Source: Bradyrhizobium ontarionense
GTDB lineage: Bacteria; Pseudomonadota; Alphaproteobacteria; Rhizobiales; Xanthobacteraceae
Reading direction: 5' to 3'
DNA: 64,000 bases
Assembly (NCBI RefSeq): GCF_021088345.1
Contig: NZ_CP088156.1
Span: forward strand, 1,674,001-1,738,000
The notes beneath the pieces were generated by a model. The model did not search any database. It saw only the letters and a program-made list of their open reading frames with translations, and was not told where the DNA came from. The translations under genes were made by a program, and so were the position numbers. This document shows, one piece after another, positions 45,933 through 55,183 of the stretch (the first letter of the stretch is position 1; each line of letters starts with the position of its first letter).

Positions 45933-46319
45933 TCATGCGGTGAACCAGCCGCGCGCGTCGCCCGTGAACGAGTAATACAGCCCGACCGTCGTCAGCGCAC
46001 AGGAGATCACCTCGATGCCGGCATCGAGCGTCATCCCCTTCTGAGCGATGACCTGCACCAGCGAGATGTCCGACAGCACCAGCGCCGCCAGCAGCACCCA
46101 GCGCGGCCAGTTCTTGCGCCGTTGCGCCGCCAGATAGACGAAATAGAACAGCAACAGGATGACGACGCCGTTGAGCACCGTCTGGGCCGTGATCATGTCC
46201 TCGGTCATCTCGAAGGTCGGGGTGCGATCCGAGACGGCGACGGACAGCGCATCCAGCATCAGCGAGATGTAGAGCAGGACTTCGAACCACAACACGTTGC
46301 GCGGCACGCTCATCATCAT
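45933..46319 (-). CDS. Small membrane protein of unknown function
   Basis: A 128-residue protein with about four hydrophobic helices (near 8-28, 46-66, 72-92 and 100-118) and no known motif. It starts with ATG 46317-46319, overlapping the stop of era by four bases (46316-46319), so it is translated from the era transcript. It lies between era and recO, a place where many genomes have no gene. No function can be assigned. Confidence 0.7.
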   Translation of the reverse strand: MMMSVPRNVLWFEVLLYISLMLDALSVAVSDRTPTFEMTEDMITAQTVLNGVVILLLFYFVYLAAQRRKNWPRWVLLAALVLSDISLVQVIAQKGMTLDAGIEVISCALTTVGLYYSFTGDARGWFTA

Positions 46320-47242
46320 TCCCTGGGGAACTCGAGCCCCATTTCCCGATAGCGATCGGGATCGTCGCCCCAGTTCTCACGCACCTTCACGAACAGGAAC
46401 AGGTGCACCGGCACGCCGGTGATCTCGGCGATTTCCTTGCGCGACTGCGCGCCGATCGACTTGATCGTGGCGCCGGCCTTGCCGAGCACGATCTTGCGCT
46501 GGCTGTCGCGCTCCACGAAGATCGTCTGCTCGATGCGGATCGAGCCGTCCTTGCGCTCGGTCCAGCTGTCGGTCTCGACCGTGGATTGATACGGCAGCTC
46601 CTGGTGCAGATGCGAATAGATCTTCTCGCGGGTGATCTCGGCCGCGAGGTGCCGCATCGGCGCATCCGACATCTGGTCTTCCGGATAGTGGAACGGCCCC
46701 GCCGGCACCATCTCCGCCAGCGCCCGCCTGACATCGTCGACGCCGTCGCCCGACAGCGCCGAGATCAGGAACGTGCGTGCGAAAGTGAGCTTCTCGTTGG
46801 CAGCCGCAACCAGCGCCAGCAGCTTATCGCGCGGCACCAGGTCGACCTTGTTGACCACCAGGATCTTCTGATGCGCGACCGTCGCAGCCTTGGCCAGGAT
46901 CGCCTCGGCCTCGTCGTCGAGGCCCTTCTTGGCGTCGAGCAGCACGCAGACGAGATCGGCATCATGCGCCCCGCTCCAGGCGGTGGTGACCATCGCGCGG
47001 TCGAGCCTGCGCTTCGGCGCGAAGATGCCGGGCGTGTCGACCAGGATGATCTGCGAAGCGCCTTCGATGACGATGCCGCGGATCAGCGCCCGCGTGGTCT
47101 GCACCTTGCGCGAGACGATCGTCACCTTGGAGCCGACCAGCGCGTTGACGAGCGTCGACTTCCCCACATTCGGCGCGCCGATCAGCGCAACGAAACCGCA
47201 ACGGGTGTCGGCCCCCCGTCCAGCCTGCGCCTCATCCATCAT
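46316..47242 (-). CDS. era: GTPase Era
   Basis: Essential GTPase for 16S rRNA maturation and 30S assembly. The 308-residue protein has the G1 loop GAPNVGKS (22-29), G3 DTPG, G4 NKVD, and a C-terminal KH domain with the GKAGATIKSIG motif, which binds rRNA. The start codon is ATG 47240-47242 (or the adjacent 47237-47239), overlapping the rnc stop at 47232, the standard coupling. The stop overlaps the next membrane-protein gene. A GTG start further upstream at 47266 is less likely. Confidence 0.97.
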   Translation of the reverse strand: MMDEAQAGRGADTRCGFVALIGAPNVGKSTLVNALVGSKVTIVSRKVQTTRALIRGIVIEGASQIILVDTPGIFAPKRRLDRAMVTTAWSGAHDADLVCVLLDAKKGLDDEAEAILAKAATVAHQKILVVNKVDLVPRDKLLALVAAANEKLTFARTFLISALSGDGVDDVRRALAEMVPAGPFHYPEDQMSDAPMRHLAAEITREKIYSHLHQELPYQSTVETDSWTERKDGSIRIEQTIFVERDSQRKIVLGKAGATIKSIGAQSRKEIAEITGVPVHLFLFVKVRENWGDDPDRYREMGLEFPRE

Positions 47243-48290
47243 TGCTGCCGCCGCTGACGCCTTCACGTTCGATCATGACTGATGCCGCAACCTTCTCCGC
47301 TGCCCGCTTCGAGCCGCCGACGCCTTCGGCCGGCTCGAGGCCCGGCAGATCGACGGCCACGCGGAACTGCGGATCGTGGTGCGGGCCGGTGCGCTCGACC
47401 TCGCGATAGACCGGGGTGGGCAGGCCCTTGCCCTGCGCCCATTCCTGCAGCACGGTCTTCGGGTCACGCAGCGGCCGCCGCGGCTTGTGCATGCGCTCGG
47501 TCCAGTTGCGCTCGACGAAGCCTGCAGCGGCCGTGTAGCCGCCGTCGAGGAAGATCGCGCCGATCACGGCCTCGCAGACGTCGCCCAGCACCGACTTGCG
47601 CAGCCGCGCGCCCGCCCCGGCCCCGACCGCGCCCAGCTTGATGTCATCGAGCAGGCCGAGCGACTTGGCGACGTCGGCGCAGCTCTCCTTGCGCACGAGG
47701 TCGGCCAGCCGCTTCGACAATTCGCCCTCGTCCGCGCTCGGAAACGCGCGATAGAGCATGTCGGAGACGATCAGGCCGAGCACGTGGTCGCCGAGGAATT
47801 CGAGCCGCTGATAGCTATCGCCGCGCTTCTTGGCGGATTTCAGCGCCGAGACATGGGTGAAGGCGGTGCTGAGCAGCGACGGATCAGAGAAGTGGTGGCC
47901 GACGCGCGCCTCGATCGCGGCATTGGCGGCCTTCTCCGCGGCCTTGGCGCCCTTCGCGGCGCCAGTACCGGCGCTCTTGGTGCCACGACTGCCCTTGGCC
48001 TTGCTGCGCGGCTTGCCGTCCGCGGCGCCTTCGGCCGGGACGTCCGGCCGGCTCTCCGTCTCGGCCTCGGCAGTCGATTCGGCGGTCGATTCTGACTTGG
48101 CTTCCGCCTTGATGTCCGTCTTTGCCTCGGTCTTTGAGTCGATCTTGGCCTCGCCCTTCGTTTCAGGCCTTGTTTCAGGTCTGGGACGCGACGCGGCCTT
48201 GGGCGCCGTCTCGAGCGCGCCCGCGCCGCCGGGTTGCAGGCCCGATGCGGTAGCCTGTGTCGCCTGGATCTCGGGTGAGTCGTCGATCAT
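47232..48290 (-). CDS. rnc: Ribonuclease III with long low-complexity N-terminal extension
   Basis: Double-strand RNA endonuclease that processes rRNA and regulates mRNAs. The catalytic domain (about 128-260) has the signature YQRLEFLGDHVLGL and DVCEAVIGAIFLDGG with the metal-binding Glu and Asp; the dsRNA-binding domain follows (about 275-345). Both are complete. The first 125 residues are Ala/Glu/Lys/Thr-rich repeats (KTEAKTDIKAEAKSES and similar). Usual family length is about 225-280 residues, so this 352-residue form is long. The ATG overlaps the lepB stop (48287-48290), which argues that the long start is used. Confidence 0.95.
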   Translation of the reverse strand: MIDDSPEIQATQATASGLQPGGAGALETAPKAASRPRPETRPETKGEAKIDSKTEAKTDIKAEAKSESTAESTAEAETESRPDVPAEGAADGKPRSKAKGSRGTKSAGTGAAKGAKAAEKAANAAIEARVGHHFSDPSLLSTAFTHVSALKSAKKRGDSYQRLEFLGDHVLGLIVSDMLYRAFPSADEGELSKRLADLVRKESCADVAKSLGLLDDIKLGAVGAGAGARLRKSVLGDVCEAVIGAIFLDGGYTAAAGFVERNWTERMHKPRRPLRDPKTVLQEWAQGKGLPTPVYREVERTGPHHDPQFRVAVDLPGLEPAEGVGGSKRAAEKVAASVMIEREGVSGGSNDG

Positions 48291-49045
48291 CGCACGATTT
48301 TAAAGATACGATTCCAGCGCACCGAGACCGGCCAGCGCCAGAAAGCCCAGGCATGCTCGCCCTCGGCAATGGAGAAAAAGATCAACTGGGCCCGGCCGAC
48401 GACGTTCTCGAACGGCACGTAGCCCACCGCGGACAGCACGCGGCTGTCGGTCGAATTGTCACGGTTGTCGCCCATCATGAAGAAGTGGCCGGGCGGCACC
48501 GTGTACACGGCGGTGTTGTCGTAGAAGCCGTTGTCGACGCAGTCCAGCGACTCATAGCTGACACCATTCGGCAGCGTCTCCTTCCAGCGCTTGACCCGCG
48601 CGGTCGCATCCGAGCCGCACGGATCCTCGCCGATGAAGTCGGAGAGCCGCTCGCGCTGCACCGGGCGATCATTGATGTAGAGCAGCCCCTCGCGGACCTG
48701 GATCCGGTCGCCGGGCAGGCCGATCACGCGCTTGATGTAGTCGGTGGTGTCGTCCTTCGGGAGACGGAATACGACGATGTCGCCACGGTTCGGTTCCGAG
48801 CCGAAGACGCGGCCCGAGAACAGAGGCGGCGACAGCGGGATCGAATAATGGCTGTAGCCATAAGAATATTTCGACACGAACAGGTAGTCGCCGACCAGCA
48901 GCGTGGCCTTCATCGATCCCGAAGGAATGTTGAAGGGCTGGAACAGGAAGGTGCGGATCACGAGCGCGATGAGCAGGGCATGGACGACGACACGAACGGT
49001 TTCGCCGAGGCCGCTGTCAGTCTTGGTTCCGGAGGTCACGCTCAT
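48287..49045 (-). CDS. lepB: Signal peptidase I
   Basis: Inner-membrane protease that removes signal peptides. The 252-residue protein has one N-terminal helix (about 18-36), catalytic Ser44 in IPSGSMKATL and Lys105 in YIKRVIGLPGD, and the box D/E segments GDNRDNSTDSR and VPFENVVGRA. One membrane helix rather than two is common in alphaproteobacteria. It starts a run with rnc and era; a 291-base gap separates it from acpS upstream, so it should have its own promoter. Confidence 0.96.
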   Translation of the reverse strand: MSVTSGTKTDSGLGETVRVVVHALLIALVIRTFLFQPFNIPSGSMKATLLVGDYLFVSKYSYGYSHYSIPLSPPLFSGRVFGSEPNRGDIVVFRLPKDDTTDYIKRVIGLPGDRIQVREGLLYINDRPVQRERLSDFIGEDPCGSDATARVKRWKETLPNGVSYESLDCVDNGFYDNTAVYTVPPGHFFMMGDNRDNSTDSRVLSAVGYVPFENVVGRAQLIFFSIAEGEHAWAFWRWPVSVRWNRIFKIVR

Positions 49046-49336
49046 CGCTCTTCCAATGTCCTTTGGCGAATGGTCCGAAGATTCGCCCAGCCTTTGCAGA
49101 ACACCCGTCCCCCCGCGAACAACGTAGCGTTCCGCGGCTTAAAGGAGTCTGTCCTGATTCTGGTGGTTAAGGCCAACTCCGGTATCACCCAGAATCCGCC
49201 CCTGATGCAGCCGGTTCGATCTCAGCGGGTTTTAGACGACTGTTCCGACCCGCGCAATCAAGGGCCGCATCAAAACTATATAACTCGCTGGAATCGATCG
49301 CATTTTTGTTTTTCCGCTGGAAACGGCGCGGGCCCC
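49046..49336. other. Intergenic region between acpS and lepB
   Basis: No gene is seen in these 291 bases. They should contain the lepB promoter and the 3' end of the pdxJ-acpS transcript. Locally AT-richer sequence (for example AAAACTATATAACTCG near 49273) is the best place for a promoter, but I cannot name a clear box pair. Confidence 0.4.
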
Positions 49337-49756
49337 TCAGGATGTCTCGCGGCGCACGGCCGAAATTATGACGAAGGCCTGCGCCAGCGGCCAGTCATCG
49401 GTGATCGAAAGATCGATGCGGGCCTCCCAGCCCTCCGGCGTCAGCGCCCCCAGCCGCTCGGCCGCGCCACCCGTGAGTTGCATGGTCGGCCGGCCGCCCG
49501 GCAGGTTGACCACGCCCATGTCGCGCCACCACACGCCGCGGCGGATGCCGGTGCCAAGCGCCTTGGAGCAGGCCTCCTTGGCCGCGAATCGCTTGGCATA
49601 GGTCGCGACCACCATGGTCTCGTTCTTGGCGCGCCGCTCCGCCTTGGCGCGCTCGGCGTCGGTGAAGATGCGATTGAGGAATCGCTCACCGTGGCGCTCG
49701 ATCACCTTGGCCACGCGGCGGATGTCGATCAGGTCGGAACCGATGCCGATGATCAT
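49337..49756 (-). CDS. acpS: Holo-[acyl-carrier-protein] synthase
   Basis: Transfers phosphopantetheine from CoA to ACP. The 139-residue protein begins [15 protein letters not shown], with the metal-binding Asp8, and has the conserved Glu in [14 protein letters not shown] (about 55-68). It starts 13 bases after the pdxJ stop. The pdxJ-acpS-lepB-rnc-era order is standard for rhizobia. Confidence 0.96.
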   Translation of the reverse strand: MIIGIGSDLIDIRRVAKVIERHGERFLNRIFTDAERAKAERRAKNETMVVATYAKRFAAKEACSKALGTGIRRGVWWRDMGVVNLPGGRPTMQLTGGAAERLGALTPEGWEARIDLSITDDWPLAQAFVIISAVRRETS

Positions 49757-49768
49757 GCGCTCGTGCTC

Positions 49769-50545
49769 CTAGGCAGCCGCCCGGCTCCGGCCCCGATCCA
49801 TCGCCGCGCGCATGGTCCGCACCGATTCGGGCAGGCCGACGAACAGCGCCTCGCCCACCATGAAGTAGCCGATGTTGAGCTCGACGATCTCCGGCAGGGC
49901 CGCGATCTGCTCGGCGGTCGCATAATCCAGCCCGTGTCCGGCATGGACCTCGAGCCCCGCCGAATCGGCCAACCGGGCGCCTGCCACGATCCGCTCCCAC
50001 TCTCCGGCCGCCTTGTCCTGGTGGCCATCGGCGACGGCATCGCACCAGCCGCCGGTGTGGATTTCGATCACGGGCGCGCGCAGGCGCGCCGCCATCTCGA
50101 TCTGGGCGGGGTCGGCGGCGATGAACAGCGAAACCCGGATGCCGGCGTCGTTGAGCCGGGCGATCGCGGGCGCCAGCGCATTGTGCTGGCCGACCACGTC
50201 GAGGCCGCCTTCCGTGGTCAGTTCCTCGCGCCGTTCCGGCACGAGGCAGCAGGCATGCGGCCGCGTCGCAAGCGCAAGACGCACCATCTCCGCGGTGGCC
50301 GCCATCTCGAAATTGAGCGGCTTGGATATCTCGCCTTTCAGGCGCGCCATGTCGGCGTCGCGGATGTGCCGCCGGTCCTCGCGCAGATGGGCGGTGATGC
50401 CGTCGGCCCCCGCCTCGATCGCGACCAGTGCGGCGCGTACCGGATCCGGGTTGCGGCCGCCACGGGCATTCCGCAACGTCGCGATGTGGTCGACATTGAC
50501 GCCGAGGCGCAGCTTCGGAGGGTGGGGCGTTGCAGGATCGGACAT
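49769..50545 (-). CDS. pdxJ: Pyridoxine 5'-phosphate synthase
   Basis: Closes the pyridine ring of vitamin B6 from deoxyxylulose phosphate and aminoacetone phosphate. The 258-residue TIM-barrel protein shows [17 protein letters not shown] (about 13-29), [15 protein letters not shown] (with the catalytic Glu nearby) and HAGHGLDY (His near 200). Normal length. It is the first gene of the pdxJ-acpS run; rsh ends 82 bases upstream on the same strand. Confidence 0.97.
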   Translation of the reverse strand: MSDPATPHPPKLRLGVNVDHIATLRNARGGRNPDPVRAALVAIEAGADGITAHLREDRRHIRDADMARLKGEISKPLNFEMAATAEMVRLALATRPHACCLVPERREELTTEGGLDVVGQHNALAPAIARLNDAGIRVSLFIAADPAQIEMAARLRAPVIEIHTGGWCDAVADGHQDKAAGEWERIVAGARLADSAGLEVHAGHGLDYATAEQIAALPEIVELNIGYFMVGEALFVGLPESVRTMRAAMDRGRSRAAA

Positions 50546-50627
50546 GGGCCGGCTCGCAGGATTCTCGAAAGGGATACGGGCTGGTTTAGCGCATCATGAG
50601 ACAGAACACCGCCGCCAAACTAGCAGA

Positions 50628-52931
50628 CTAGCCATTCACGCGGTCGACCTTCGCCACGATGGTCTTGGCGCGAAGCTGGTTGATGATGGCCGAGAGATGC
50701 TTGAGGTCATAGACCTCGAGATCGATCGTGAGCTCGGTGAAATCCGGTGAGCGGCGGCTCATGCTGATGTTGTCGATGTTGCCGTCATGCTCGGCGATCA
50801 CGGTCGCGACCTGGGCGAGACTGCCGGGCTCGTTGACGTTCTCGACCCGGATGCGGGCCGGGAAACGCTGCGGCGTCGTCTCGTCGACGTCCCAACGCAC
50901 GTCGAGCCAGCGCTCCGGCTCGTCCTCGAAGTCCTTCAGCGCCGGCGACTGGATCGGATAGATCGTGATCCCCTCGCCCGGCGTCACGATTCCGACGATG
51001 CGGTCGCCCGGAACGGCACCGCCGTTGGGCGCGAACTTGACCGGCAGGCCGGAATTCAAGCCGCTGATCGGGATCGCGAACGGACCGCGGTGAGGCTCGG
51101 CGGTCGGCGTCGAGGCCGACTTGGTCGCGGCGGCCGGCACGGCCGCCTTCTTGGCGCCGTAGCGCACGACGCGCTCTTCCTTGTAGTCCGGATACATCGC
51201 GCGGGCGACGTCGGAGGCCTTGATTTCGCCACGGCCGACCGCGGCCATCACGTCCTCGATCGAGGCCCGCGCCAGGCGGGGCAAGGCACCCTTGAGCTTG
51301 TCGTCGGCATATTCGAGCTTGGTGCGTTCGAACAATCGCTCGACGATGCGGCGGCCGAGACCGGCATATTGATCGCGCACGGCCGTCCGGGTGGCGCGTC
51401 GGATCGCCGCGCGTGCCTTGCCGGTGACGGCCAGCGTCTCCCAGGCCGACGGCGGGGCGGACTGGGCATCGGAGGTCAAGACCTCGACCTCATCGCCGTT
51501 CTGCAGCTCCGACGACAGCGCCGCGAACTTGCCGTTGATCTTGCATCCGACGGCGCTGGTGCCGACGTCGGTGTGCACGGCATAGGCGAAGTCGATCACA
51601 TTTGCATGGCGCGGCAACGCGATCAGCTTCCCCTTCGGGGTGAAACAGAACACCTGGTCGTGAAACAGCTCGAGCTTGGTGTGTTCGAGGAACTCCTCGG
51701 GATTGGCGCTTTCGGACAGTATCCCGATGGTGTGGCGCAGCCAGGCAAAGGCGTTCGACTCACGCTTCAGCAGCTCGGTCGGCGAGCCGATGCCGTCCTT
51801 GTAGAAGGCGTGGGCGGCGATGCCGAGCTCAGCGATCTGGTCCATCTCCTCGGTGCGGATCTGCAGCTCGACGCGCTGCTTTCCCGGGCCGATCACGGTG
51901 GTGTGGATCGAGCGATAATCGTTCTGCTTGGGCGTCGAGATGTAGTCTTTGAAGCGGCCCGGCACGACCGGCCAGGTGGTGTGCACGATGCCGAGCGCGC
52001 GGTAGCACGACTCGACGTCCGGCATGATGACCCGGAAGCCGAAGATGTCGGACAGCTGCTCGAAGCCGATCGATTTGCGCTCCATCTTGGTCCAGATCGA
52101 GAACGGCCGCTTGCGGCGGCCGGACACCCGTGCGGTCAAGCCATGGTCGCGAAACTTGCGCGCGAGCTGGCTCTCGATCTCGCCGATCAGATTGCGGTTG
52201 CGCTCCGCCAGCGCGTCGAGCCGCTGCATCACGACGCTGTAGGCCTGCGGATCGAGCGTCCGGAACGAGAGATCCTCGAGCTCCTGGCGCATCTCCTGCA
52301 TGCCCATGCGACCGGCCAGGGGCGCGTAGATGTCGAGCGTCTCCTCGGCGATTCGCCGCCGCGAGGCCTCAGGCACGAATTCAAGCGTGCGCATGTTATG
52401 CAGCCGGTCGGCGAGCTTCACCAGCAGCACACGCACGTCGTCGGCAATCGCCAGCAGCAGCTTGCGCAGGTTTTCGGCCTGCTTGGCCTCGCGCGAGACG
52501 AGCTCCAGCCGCTTCAGCTTGGTCAATCCTTCGACCAGAGCGCCGATCTCGGGCCCGAAAAAGCGGTCGATCTCGGCGCGGGTCGCCTCGGTATCCTCGA
52601 TGGTGTCGTGAAGCAGGGCCGCAACGATGGTGGCATCGTCGAGCTTCAGGTCGGTGAGGATCGCTGCCACCTCGAGCGGATGGGTGAAATACGGGTCGCC
52701 TGAAGCGCGGGTCTGCGACCCATGCGCCTTCATCGCATAGACATAGGCGCGGTTGAGCAGATCCTCGTTCGTATCTGGATTGTAGGAGCGGACCCGCTCG
52801 ACCAGGTCGTACTGCCGCATCATGCGGGAGCGCGGCTTTTGCGAGCGCGGCCGCTCGGCCGCAGGCGGCGCCACCGCGACCTGCTCGGTCGCAGCCTGCA
52901 TCTGCGGAGGCGTGTGGCGCGTGACCACCAT
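50628..52931 (-). CDS. rsh: Bifunctional (p)ppGpp synthetase/hydrolase
   Basis: Makes and degrades the stringent-response alarmone. The 767-residue protein has an HD hydrolase domain (His84 in YFTHPLEVA, His108-Asp109 in AALLHDTIEDT), a synthetase domain with YRSIHTTVIGP and the ELQIRT strand, then TGS, helical and C-terminal ACT domains (RIRVENVNEPGSLAQVA). The full set marks a single bifunctional Rsh, as in rhizobia. The first 36 residues are a Pro/Ala/Arg-rich tail; the double Met at 37-38 is an alternative start. It follows rpoZ on the same strand. Confidence 0.97.
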   Translation of the reverse strand: MVVTRHTPPQMQAATEQVAVAPPAAERPRSQKPRSRMMRQYDLVERVRSYNPDTNEDLLNRAYVYAMKAHGSQTRASGDPYFTHPLEVAAILTDLKLDDATIVAALLHDTIEDTEATRAEIDRFFGPEIGALVEGLTKLKRLELVSREAKQAENLRKLLLAIADDVRVLLVKLADRLHNMRTLEFVPEASRRRIAEETLDIYAPLAGRMGMQEMRQELEDLSFRTLDPQAYSVVMQRLDALAERNRNLIGEIESQLARKFRDHGLTARVSGRRKRPFSIWTKMERKSIGFEQLSDIFGFRVIMPDVESCYRALGIVHTTWPVVPGRFKDYISTPKQNDYRSIHTTVIGPGKQRVELQIRTEEMDQIAELGIAAHAFYKDGIGSPTELLKRESNAFAWLRHTIGILSESANPEEFLEHTKLELFHDQVFCFTPKGKLIALPRHANVIDFAYAVHTDVGTSAVGCKINGKFAALSSELQNGDEVEVLTSDAQSAPPSAWETLAVTGKARAAIRRATRTAVRDQYAGLGRRIVERLFERTKLEYADDKLKGALPRLARASIEDVMAAVGRGEIKASDVARAMYPDYKEERVVRYGAKKAAVPAAATKSASTPTAEPHRGPFAIPISGLNSGLPVKFAPNGGAVPGDRIVGIVTPGEGITIYPIQSPALKDFEDEPERWLDVRWDVDETTPQRFPARIRVENVNEPGSLAQVATVIAEHDGNIDNISMSRRSPDFTELTIDLEVYDLKHLSAIINQLRAKTIVAKVDRVNG

Positions 52932-53026
52932 GAAAAGCGCCTAAACCTTTATCTTCGGGACCAAATCCGGCGACGGACACGCCGCCTGCGTGTCCCTATG
53001 GTAATCATGAAATCACGATCAAATGC

Positions 53027-53052
53027 AAAGGCCCGGACGGGGTCCGGGCCTT
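53027..53052 (-). terminator. Intrinsic terminator after rpoZ
   Basis: AAGGCCCGGAC (53028-53038) and its exact inverse (53042-53052) close a 3-base loop. On the minus strand the stem is followed by UUUGCAUUUG. It lies about 48 bases past the rpoZ stop, so transcription of rsh starts mostly from its own promoter after it, or by read-through. Confidence 0.8.
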
Positions 53053-53099
53053 CACAATCTCACAAGTTAACTTCAATTCGTGCAGGTCGCGAAGAACGA

Positions 53100-53492
53100 T
53101 CACTCGTCCTCTTCCGGCTGCTCCTCCGGCGGAGCAAGGCCTTCGAGCCCCTTCAACAGTTCTTCTTCGGTCATCCGCTCGACCGCAACCTCGGTGTCGT
53201 CGGCGTCGACGCTGGCGCCAGCCGAACCGATCAGCGGCACCGTGTCGGGCTCCGGCTCGTCCACCTCGACGAACTTCTGCAGCGAATGCACCAATTCTTC
53301 CTTCAGATCCTCAGGAGAAATGGTCGAATCCGCAATTTCCCGGAGTGCCACAACGGGATTCTTGTCGTTATCTCTATCAATCGTAAGTTGTGATCCCGAC
53401 GAGATCATACGAGCGCGATGCGCCGCCAGGAGGACCAGGTCAAACCGGTTGTCCACTTTATCGATACAATCTTCCACGGTGACGCGCGCCAT
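53100..53492 (-). CDS. rpoZ: RNA polymerase omega subunit
   Basis: Small subunit that assists assembly of RNA polymerase. The 130-residue protein starts [29 protein letters not shown], with the family motif, and has [13 protein letters not shown] (about 42-54). The E. coli protein is 91 residues; here an acidic tail of about 40 residues ([22 protein letters not shown] region) is added, as is usual in alphaproteobacteria. It starts at ATG 53490-53492. A -10/-35 candidate lies at 53545-53572. Confidence 0.96.
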   Translation of the reverse strand: MARVTVEDCIDKVDNRFDLVLLAAHRARMISSGSQLTIDRDNDKNPVVALREIADSTISPEDLKEELVHSLQKFVEVDEPEPDTVPLIGSAGASVDADDTEVAVERMTEEELLKGLEGLAPPEEQPEEDE

Positions 53493-53842
53493 CGATTGTC
53501 GCTCCGGTCGTTTGTGTGCTTAATATGCTGATTATGCTGGGGTAGTTATAGAGCCTGACCGGTTTTCGCAAGGCCAATCTGGCGTCAGGCTTCGGTAAGG
53601 AGCAAGGAGTAGCGAATTCGGCAACCTTGACTGGCGATCGGTCCGGATCCGCAGAATTCGGGCTTTGGACAAGAAAACGCTTCATTACGTCGTCACAAGT
53701 GCGCCTTTGTTGCCCCGATCAATCCTGTTTGCGGTAACCTCACACCTGACGGACCGCACGAGCCTTGGCAGTATCTTAAAATGGAATGCGCGACCGACTG
53801 GAGTTGCGCCAAAATAGAATCTAACTGAACGCGAGACACTGA
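53493..53842. other. 350-base divergent promoter region between rpoZ and the NYN gene
   Basis: No coding sequence or RNA gene is recognised. For rpoZ (minus) there is a good promoter candidate at 53545-53572. For the NYN gene (plus) the last 90 bases are AT-richer (TCTTAAAATGGAATG, CCAAAATAGAATC), consistent with a promoter there. Confidence 0.5.
53545..53572 (-). promoter_or_regulatory. Candidate rpoZ promoter
   Basis: On the minus strand CTTGCG (53567-53572) and TATAAC (53545-53550) are 16 bases apart, close to the alphaproteobacterial housekeeping pattern, and lie about 52 bases ahead of the rpoZ ATG. Confidence 0.45.
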
Positions 53843-54490
53843 ATGTCATCTTCGACCGATAAAATTGCGCTCTTCATTGACGGCGCCAACCTATACGCGA
53901 CGGCCAAGACTCTCGGCTTCGATATCGACTATAAGCGCCTGCTCAAGGAATTTCAGAGCCGCGGCACTCTGCTCCGTGCGTTCTATTACACGGCGATCAT
54001 CGAGGATCAGGAATACTCCTCGATTCGTCCCTTGATCGACTGGCTCGATTACAACGGCTATACGGTCGTCACCAAGGCGACCAAGGAATTCATCGACGCC
54101 AGCGGGCGCCGCAAGGTCAAAGGCAATATGGACATCGAGCTCGCCGTCGATGCCATGGAGCTCGCCGAGCACATCGACCAGATGGTGCTGTTTTCGGGCG
54201 ACGGCGACTTCCGCTCGCTGGTCGAAGCGATGCAGCGCCGTGGCGTTCGCGTCACCGTGATCTCGACCATTTCGAGCCAGCCGCCGATGATCGCCGACGA
54301 GCTTCGCCGCCAGGCCGACGTCTTCACCGACCTCGTCGAACTGCAGTCAAAGCTCGGCCGTGATCCGTCCGAGCGCCCCGCCCCGCGCGAGCCGCGCCAC
54401 CATTCTCCGCAATTCCTGCAGCGCTCGACCACGCCGGCCGCACGCACCCCCACCACGGCCACCACCACCGATGACGATTTCGACGACTAG
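53843..54490 (+). CDS. NYN-domain protein (LabA/DUF88 family)
   Basis: Predicted metal-dependent RNase of the PIN-like NYN family, 215 residues. The acidic site residues are visible: Asp14 in IALFIDGANLY, Asp and Glu in KGNMDIELAVDAMEL, and Asp in VLFSGDGDFRSLVEAMQRRG. A Ser/Thr/Pro-rich, acidic tail of about 50 residues ends the protein. The gene overlaps the uracil-DNA glycosylase gene by 20 bases, so the two are expressed together. The cellular role of LabA-type proteins in rhizobia is not established. Confidence 0.93.
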   Translation: MSSSTDKIALFIDGANLYATAKTLGFDIDYKRLLKEFQSRGTLLRAFYYTAIIEDQEYSSIRPLIDWLDYNGYTVVTKATKEFIDASGRRKVKGNMDIELAVDAMELAEHIDQMVLFSGDGDFRSLVEAMQRRGVRVTVISTISSQPPMIADELRRQADVFTDLVELQSKLGRDPSERPAPREPRHHSPQFLQRSTTPAARTPTTATTTDDDFDD

Positions 54491-55166
54491 GCGGAGCGCC
54501 GCCAAGGTTGATTCGGTCCCACCCCGCGCTGCGGCTGCTCCGACCGAGGCCGATCGAGATTGTCCGCTGTGCCCTCGCCTCGTGGATTTCCGCGAGGCGC
54601 AGCGGGCGCGCGAACCGTCATGGTACAACGCCCCCGTCCCTTCGTTCGGCGATGCCAACGCCCGCCTGCTGATCGTCGGGCTGGCGCCGGGGCTCCAGGG
54701 CGCCAACCGCACGGGCCGGCCGTTCACGGGCGACTATGCCGGCGACCTGCTCTATGGGACGCTGCTGCATTATGGCTTTGCCAAAGGCCGGTTCGAAGCG
54801 CGCCCCGATGACGGACTGACACTGGTCGATTGCCGAATCAGCAACGCGGTGCGCTGCGTGCCGCCGCAAAACAAGCCGCTGCCCGCCGAGATCAACCAAT
54901 GCCGGGCGTTCCTCGGCGCCACGATTGCCGCGATGCCGCGCCTGCGCGGCATTGTCGCGCTGGGCCGCATCTCACATGACACGCTGCTGAAGCTGCTCGG
55001 CCTGCGCGCCGCCGCAGCGCCCTTCGCCCATGGTGCCGTGCATCAGGCCGGCGGGATCAAGCTGTACGACAGCTATCACTGCTCGCGCTACAACACGAAC
55101 ACCCGCGTGCTCACGACCGAGATGTTTCATGCCGTGTTCGCGCGCGTGAAGGCGGACCTGGGGTAG
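54471..55166 (+). CDS. Uracil-DNA glycosylase, type 5 (UdgB) with Fe-S cluster
   Basis: Removes uracil and deaminated purines from DNA. The 231-residue protein from ATG 54471-54473 has the type-5 motif LAPGLQGANRTGRPFTGDYAG (about 71-91), in which the catalytic acidic residue of type 4 is replaced. Cys31, Cys34, Cys129 and Cys144 (CPLCPRL and further Cys in VRCVPP and INQC) fit a 4Fe-4S site; Cys121 is extra. The C-terminal YDSYHCSRYNTNT holds the second active-site motif. It overlaps the NYN gene. Longer starts would read through that gene in another frame. Confidence 0.92.
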   Translation: MTISTTRRSAAKVDSVPPRAAAAPTEADRDCPLCPRLVDFREAQRAREPSWYNAPVPSFGDANARLLIVGLAPGLQGANRTGRPFTGDYAGDLLYGTLLHYGFAKGRFEARPDDGLTLVDCRISNAVRCVPPQNKPLPAEINQCRAFLGATIAAMPRLRGIVALGRISHDTLLKLLGLRAAAAPFAHGAVHQAGGIKLYDSYHCSRYNTNTRVLTTEMFHAVFARVKADLG

Positions 55167-55177
55167 GCTCCCTACCC
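55161..55177. terminator. Hairpin between the convergent UDG and peroxiredoxin-like genes
   Basis: GGGTAGG-CTC-CCTACCC (55161-55177) is a perfect 7-bp stem overlapping the glycosylase stop codon and ending 7 bases before the stop of the convergent gene. It may end both transcripts. Confidence 0.55.
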
Positions 55178-55183
55178 GCTTCC

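Noticed and set aside
47376..48095. Plus-strand frame over rnc
   Set aside because: Repetitive composition mirrors the low-complexity rnc extension; no independent evidence.
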